A stretch of 64,000 nucleotides of DNA, taken from contig NZ_PTIR01000014.1 in NCBI RefSeq assembly GCF_002934455.1, forward strand, positions 1 through 64,000. The letters are read 5' to 3'. Shown here piece by piece: positions 57,045 to 64,000 of this stretch. Positions within the stretch are counted from its first letter, which is position 1. Every line of letters starts with the position of its first letter. This stretch comes from Trinickia symbiotica (GTDB lineage: Bacteria > Pseudomonadota > Gammaproteobacteria > Burkholderiales > Burkholderiaceae). The notes under the pieces were generated by a model. The model worked only from the letters and a program-made list of their open reading frames with translations, ran no database searches and was not told where the DNA came from. Both the position numbers and the translations under genes were made by a program.

Positions 57045-57746
57045 GTGAACACCGGCATGCTTCACTACCTGGAATCCGGTGACGCCGTGACGCACGGCGT
57101 GGCTTACCTTCTGCTGGCGATGTCGGTGGCGAGCTGGTGCTTCCTGATCGCGAAATGCTGGATGCTCGTCCGAGCGAAGCGCCAGGGGCCGCGCGCCATG
57201 ACGCTCTTCTGGCAGGCGCCGACGCTTTCGGAGGCCGTGCTCGCGATTCGCGGCGCGGACAAGGAGCGCGTGTTCGCACCGCTGGCGGAAGCGGCGCTCG
57301 AAGCAGGGCAGGCGTACGCGCCCAATGCGATGCTCGCGCGTGTCGAACTTTCTGAGCGCGTCACGCGGGCGCTGCGCCAGGCGCTGACCGCGTCACGGCG
57401 GCGGCTCGAGTTCGGCCATGTCCTGCTTGCTTCGATCGGCAGCACCGCGCCGTTCGTCGGCCTGCTCGGCACGGTCTGGGGCATCTACCACGCACTGACG
57501 AGCATTGCCGCAAGCGGGCAGGCCGTCATCGAGAACGTGGCGGGGCCCGTCGGCGAGGCGCTCATCATGACGGCGTTCGGCCTCGTCGTCGCCATTCCCG
57601 CCGTGCTCGGCTACAACATCCTCGGCCGCTTGCAGCGGCAACTGTCCGAAGATTTGGACGGCTTCGCCCGCGATCTGCACGCTTATGTCTGCGCGCCCGG
57701 CAAAGAGGCGACCCATCGGCCGCGCGACGCGCAACTGCAGGCGTAG
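57045..57746 (+). CDS. exbB: MotA/TolQ/ExbB proton channel family protein
   Basis: Inner-membrane proton channel subunit energising TonB-type transport. 233 residues, three hydrophobic helices (about 15-38, 125-150, 165-195), and the conserved ExbB/TolQ core with IGSTAPFVGLLGTVWGIYHAL and GPVGEALIMTAFGLVVAIPAVLGYN. Start is GTG at 57045; an ATG at 57057 is possible. exbD follows 20 bp downstream; no tonB is in the window. ExbB versus TolQ cannot be settled by eye, though the lack of tolR-A-B-pal neighbours favours ExbB. Confidence 0.88.
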   Translation: MNTGMLHYLESGDAVTHGVAYLLLAMSVASWCFLIAKCWMLVRAKRQGPRAMTLFWQAPTLSEAVLAIRGADKERVFAPLAEAALEAGQAYAPNAMLARVELSERVTRALRQALTASRRRLEFGHVLLASIGSTAPFVGLLGTVWGIYHALTSIAASGQAVIENVAGPVGEALIMTAFGLVVAIPAVLGYNILGRLQRQLSEDLDGFARDLHAYVCAPGKEATHRPRDAQLQA

Positions 57747-57766
57747 TAAAGAGGAAGGAGACGACG

Positions 57767-58204
57767 ATGGCATTCGGCGGATTCGACGGGCATCATGAAG
57801 CCGCGCCGATGGCGGACATCAACATGACGCCGCTCATCGACGTCATGCTCGTGCTGCTCGTCATCTTCATCATCACCGCGCCGTTGCTCACGCACGCGAT
57901 CCGCCTCGATCTGCCGAAGGTTTCGTCGGCGCCGGCGCGGCAGACGCCGCAGACGATCACGCTTTCGATCGACGATGCGGGCAAGCTCTACTGGAACGGC
58001 AAACCGTCTTCGCTCGAGGCCGTGCGCGCGGCGTTGGCCGCGGCGGGCAAAGCGCCGCAGCCTCCCGAGATCCACTTGCGCGCGGCACGCGCCACGCGTT
58101 ACGACATCATCGCCCAGGTCATGGGCGCGGCTCAGCAGGCCGGCCTCGAGCGGATCGGTTTCGTGACCGAGCCGCCCCCACCGCAAAGTCCCGCAGCGCG
58201 TTGA
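57767..58204 (+). CDS. exbD: ExbD/TolR family biopolymer transport protein
   Basis: Partner of ExbB; 145 residues. A single N-terminal transmembrane helix carries the proton-binding Asp: ADINMTPLIDVMLVLLVIFIITAPLL (the Asp in LIDVMLV). The periplasmic domain follows. AAGGAGACG lies just before the start. Confidence 0.93.
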   Translation: MAFGGFDGHHEAAPMADINMTPLIDVMLVLLVIFIITAPLLTHAIRLDLPKVSSAPARQTPQTITLSIDDAGKLYWNGKPSSLEAVRAALAAAGKAPQPPEIHLRAARATRYDIIAQVMGAAQQAGLERIGFVTEPPPPQSPAAR

Positions 58205-60955
<2,751 letters not shown>

Positions 60956-61006
60956 CGGCGGGCTCGGGATGAGGCCTCGCAGCGATAGAACAGGGGAACC
61001 TACAAC

Positions 61007-61558
61007 GTGATTCGCCGATCGTTTCTTGCCCTCGCTTGCGGCGCGATGATGCTGAGCGCGTGCGGCTTTCAACTGCGCGGACAGCAGGACTACGCGTTCA
61101 AGCGGCTCGCGATCGTCGGCGCGCCGGCACCGGTCGCCGCGCGTCTCGCCCGCATGGTGCAAGGCGGCAGCGATACGGTCATCGTCAAGTCGACGGCCGA
61201 TGCCGACGCGATCCTGAGCGTCAGCGAGGGTCGCGGCCAGTCGATATTGACGCTGAGCTCGCTCGGCATCGCGGAAGAGTATCAGCTCAACTACTCGCTC
61301 AGCTATACGCTGACAGGCGTCGACGGCACGGTGCTGATTCCGCCGAGCGTCATTGCGCTCAACCGCGCGATGACCTATAGCACCCAGTACACGCTCGCGA
61401 AGTCGCAGGAATCGGAGCTGCTCTACGCGGACATGCAAAACGACGCCGTCGATCAGCTCACTCGGCGTCTCGCGGCCGTGCACTCGCTGCATCCCGGACC
61501 GGGCCAGCAAGTGCCGGGTGTGGCGCCGCGCGCGCCGCTGCCGCCGCCGCCGCTCTGA
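61007..61558 (+). CDS. lptE: LPS-assembly lipoprotein LptE
   Basis: Outer-membrane plug subunit partnering LptD in lipopolysaccharide export. 183 residues; signal peptide with lipobox MLSAC (C19) and the family start CGFQLRGQQDYAFKRLAI. The C-terminal 25 residues are a proline-rich tail. Start is GTG at 61007 with AGGGGA upstream. Order leuS-lptE-holA is conserved. Confidence 0.94.
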   Translation: MIRRSFLALACGAMMLSACGFQLRGQQDYAFKRLAIVGAPAPVAARLARMVQGGSDTVIVKSTADADAILSVSEGRGQSILTLSSLGIAEEYQLNYSLSYTLTGVDGTVLIPPSVIALNRAMTYSTQYTLAKSQESELLYADMQNDAVDQLTRRLAAVHSLHPGPGQQVPGVAPRAPLPPPPL

Positions 61559-61609
61559 CGGCCGGCCGCCGCGTCCGCCTTCATCCGCCGGCACTCGTAT
61601 CGGATTCGC

Positions 61610-62701
61610 ATGCAACTGCGACTCGACGCGCTCGAAGCGCATCTCGCCAAGGGGCTCGGAAGCCTCTACGTCGTCTACGGCGACGAGCATCTGCTCGTTC
61701 AGGAAGCCTGCGACCGTATTCGCGCGGCGGCGCGCGCGGCCGGCTTCACGGAACGTTCGGTGTTCACGGTCGAGCGCAGCTTCGACTGGAGCGCACTGAT
61801 CGGCGCGAGCCAATCGATGTCGCTGTTCGGCGAGCGGCAACTGATCGAGCTGCGGATCCCGTCGGGCAAGCCGGGCAAGGACGGCGCCGATGCGCTGAAG
61901 GCGCTGGCGTCGGCCGGCAACCCCGATCTGCTGATGCTCGTCACGCTGCCGCGCCTGGATGCGGCGACGCAAAAAGCCGCATGGTTTGCCGCGCTCACCG
62001 ATGCCGGTGTGGCGTTGCGCATCGATCCCATCGAGCGCGCGCAATTGCCGAACTGGGTGGCGCAGCGGCTCGCCCAACAGGGGCAGCGCGTCGCGGCGGG
62101 CGAGGAGGGGCGGCGCGCGCTGCAATTCATCGCGGAGCGCGTCGAGGGCAATTTGCTCGCGGCGCACCAGGAAATCCAGAAGCTCGGGCTGCTCTATCCG
62201 GCCGGCACACTGACGTTCGACGCGGTGCACGACGCCGTACTCAACGTGGCGCGCTACGACGTGTTCAAGCTCAACGAGGCGATGCTCGCGGGCGACGTCG
62301 CCCGGCTCGCGCGCATGATCGACGGATTGAAGGGCGAAGGCGAGGCGGCTGTCCTCGTGCTCTGGGCGTTGTCCGAAGAGGTGCGCACGCTGCTCCGGAT
62401 CAAGCGCGGGATTGCGGCCGGCAAGCCGCTCGCCGTGCTCTTGCGTGAGAACCGCGTCTGGGGGCCACGCGAGCGGCTCGTCGGGCCGGCGCTGGCGCGC
62501 TTGACCGAGGCTCGGCTCGAAGAGGGGCTGGCGCTCGCCGCCGCCCTCGACAGGCAGGTGAAGGGGCTCACAGGCAGTGTGCCGGGCGCACGCCGCCGCG
62601 AGCCGTTGCCCCCCGATCCATGGGACGGCCTCTTCGAGCTCGCGGCGCTCGTCGCGGCGCCGGAAAAGCGTCGAGGCGCCGATTCGCGGGCTGCGACCTA
62701 A
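61610..62701 (+). CDS. holA: DNA polymerase III subunit delta
   Basis: Clamp-loader subunit that opens the beta clamp; 363 residues. [38 protein letters not shown] at the N-terminus (beta-binding), a degenerate AAA+ fold, and the C-terminal collar domain ([38 protein letters not shown]). 51 bp after lptE. Confidence 0.96.
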   Translation: MQLRLDALEAHLAKGLGSLYVVYGDEHLLVQEACDRIRAAARAAGFTERSVFTVERSFDWSALIGASQSMSLFGERQLIELRIPSGKPGKDGADALKALASAGNPDLLMLVTLPRLDAATQKAAWFAALTDAGVALRIDPIERAQLPNWVAQRLAQQGQRVAAGEEGRRALQFIAERVEGNLLAAHQEIQKLGLLYPAGTLTFDAVHDAVLNVARYDVFKLNEAMLAGDVARLARMIDGLKGEGEAAVLVLWALSEEVRTLLRIKRGIAAGKPLAVLLRENRVWGPRERLVGPALARLTEARLEEGLALAAALDRQVKGLTGSVPGARRREPLPPDPWDGLFELAALVAAPEKRRGADSRAAT

Positions 62702-62737
62702 GCACGCCGGCCCACGCTCGATTGCGCGGGTTCCGCT

Positions 62738-62743
62738 TACAAT
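62738..62743 (+). promoter_or_regulatory. -10 element for proA
   Basis: TACAAT (5/6), 66 bp before the proA start. No convincing -35. Confidence 0.35.
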
Positions 62744-62808
62744 CGGTGAATCCCCGTTTGCAGGCATGGCGCTTCGACGTCGGCGCGCCATTCGCTATGA
62801 GAATGATT

Positions 62809-64000
62809 ATGAACATCGACGACTACATGAGCGGCGTCGGCCGCAGGGCCCGCCAGGCTTCCCGCGCGATGGCACGTGCCACGACGGCGGCGAAGAACGA
62901 CGCCCTCGAATCGATCGCGCGCGCGATCGAACGCGAGGCCGCCGCGCTGAAAGAAGCCAATGCGCGGGACGTGGCCAGTGCGCGCGAAAAAGGATTCGAC
63001 GCGGCGTTCGTCGACCGCCTCACGCTTTCTGACAAGGCGCTATCGACGATGGTGGAGGGGCTGCGCCAAGTGGCGGCGTTGCCCGATCCGATCGGTGAGA
63101 TCGACGGTCTCAAGTACCGCCCGAGCGGCATTCAGGTGGGACGCATGCGTGTGCCGCTCGGCGTGGTCGGGATCATCTACGAGTCGCGCCCGAACGTCAC
63201 GATCGACGCGGCCGCGCTTTGCCTGAAGTCGGGCAATGCGACGATCCTGCGCGGCGGCTCCGAGGCGCTCGCGTCGAATACGGCGCTCGCGGCGCTGATA
63301 GGTGAGGGGCTCGCGGCGGCCGGCTTGCCGCGCGATGCCGTGCAGGTCGTCGAGACGGCCGATCGGGCTGCCGTCGGCAAGCTGATCACGATGACCGAGT
63401 ATGTCGACGTGATCGTGCCGCGCGGCGGCAAGAGCCTCATCGCACGGCTGATCGAGGAAGCGCGCGTGCCGATGATCAAGCATCTCGATGGCATTTGCCA
63501 CGTCTATGTCGACGACCGCGCCGACGTGGCGAAGGCGCTCGCCGTCTGCGACAACGCGAAGACGCAGCGCTACGGCACCTGCAACACGATGGAGACGCTG
63601 CTCGTGGGGCGCGGCATCGCGCGTGCCGTTCTGCCGCCGCTAGCGCGCCTCTATCGCGACAAAGGCGTCGAACTGCGCGTCGATGCGGCGTCGCGCGCCG
63701 TGCTCGAGACGGCGTGCGGGGGCGACACGCCCGCGCTCGGGCTCGTCGATGCGACGGAAGAAGACTGGCGCACCGAATATCTGGCGCCCATCCTGTCCAT
63801 CAAGGTCGTCGACGGCATCGATGCCGCGATCGAGCACATCAACACATACGGCTCGGCTCATACCGATGCGATCGTCACCGAAGATCACGATCGCGCGATG
63901 CGGTTTTTGCGCGAGGTCGATTCGGCGAGCGTGATGGTGAATGCGTCGACGCGCTTCGCGGACGGCTTCGAATACGGGCTCGGCGCCGAGATCGGCATTT
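62809..64000 (+). CDS. proA: gamma-glutamyl phosphate reductase (3'-truncated by window end)
   Basis: Second enzyme of proline synthesis, reducing gamma-glutamyl phosphate to glutamate semialdehyde. The first 397 codons are in the window; about 25 residues are missing, the usual length being near 420. Visible motifs: [22 protein letters not shown] near 125, [20 protein letters not shown], the catalytic Cys in [12 protein letters not shown] near 252, and [25 protein letters not shown] at the edge. Three in-frame ATGs are spaced 6 bp apart (62797, 62803, 62809); the last is nearest the family start. Works with ProB at 1466. Confidence 0.97.
   Translation, partial: MNIDDYMSGVGRRARQASRAMARATTAAKNDALESIARAIEREAAALKEANARDVASAREKGFDAAFVDRLTLSDKALSTMVEGLRQVAALPDPIGEIDGLKYRPSGIQVGRMRVPLGVVGIIYESRPNVTIDAAALCLKSGNATILRGGSEALASNTALAALIGEGLAAAGLPRDAVQVVETADRAAVGKLITMTEYVDVIVPRGGKSLIARLIEEARVPMIKHLDGICHVYVDDRADVAKALAVCDNAKTQRYGTCNTMETLLVGRGIARAVLPPLARLYRDKGVELRVDAASRAVLETACGGDTPALGLVDATEEDWRTEYLAPILSIKVVDGIDAAIEHINTYGSAHTDAIVTEDHDRAMRFLREVDSASVMVNASTRFADGFEYGLGAEIGI

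Overview
This 64 kb window is high-GC chromosomal DNA from a betaproteobacterium, most likely Burkholderiaceae (Burkholderia sensu lato: Paraburkholderia, Trinickia or a relative). The evidence is the gene content and order (obgE-proB-CNP1-like-rppH-proS; ffh-hpt; nrdA-nrdB followed by an AlgP/H1-like protein; aroQ-accB-accC-prmA; mpl-yqiA-rnb-aroE-mtgA; maeB next to a barnase/barstar pair; tkt-gap; fur/bamE-dapB; exbBD-leuS-lptE-holA-proA) and the protein sequences themselves. It is mostly core genome, densely packed, with many TGATG/ATGA/GTGA start-stop overlaps. I found no rRNA, tRNA or CRISPR array.

Layout. 1-95: the 3' end (domains V and VI) of a group II intron whose body lies outside the window. 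218-10029: GTPase, proline synthesis, RNA 5'-end processing, aminoacylation, purine salvage, SRP, cytochrome assembly and wall recycling. 10030-16126: class Ia ribonucleotide reductase nrdA/nrdB, with a promoter overlapped by a tandem pair of NrdR-like boxes, then a lysine/alanine-repeat histone-like protein. 16148-24680 (all minus strand): lipoprotein, PfkB nucleoside kinase, thiol peroxidase, DUF3426 protein, prmA-accC-accB-aroQ, a thioredoxin-like protein and an unassigned protein. 24767-30733: wall recycling ligase, esterase, RNase II-type exonuclease, shikimate dehydrogenase and transglycosylase.

31724-42083 is a catabolic island running on the plus strand: an IclR regulator, DgoK-type kinase, DgoA-type aldolase, SDR dehydrogenase, an AraFGH-type sugar ABC importer, a second SDR sugar dehydrogenase, an SMP-30 lactonase and aldose epimerase. 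Together they spell oxidative (De Ley-Doudoroff-like) degradation of galactose and/or arabinose, but the aldonate dehydratase is not in the window. 42130-47597: pyrF, pncC, pgpA, thiL and maeB.

47598-50307 is the most accessory-looking stretch. It holds a candidate minus-strand small RNA (three hairpins, CCTCC in a loop, perfect intrinsic terminator), a secreted-type barnase-family RNase with its barstar, and a two-gene HTH-nucleotidyltransferase/HEPN-like module preceded by four copies of TACC-N7-GGTA. 50320-64000 returns to core genes: rsmE, tkt, gap, fur, bamE, dapB, exbB, exbD, leuS, lptE, holA, and proA, which runs off the right edge.

The observations most worth testing are the four-copy operator array with its HTH-NTase/HEPN genes, the candidate sRNA, a 15/16 match to the NrdR box in front of hpt, and the missing dehydratase in the sugar cluster. 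All coordinates, reading frames and motif matches were worked out by eye from the sequence.
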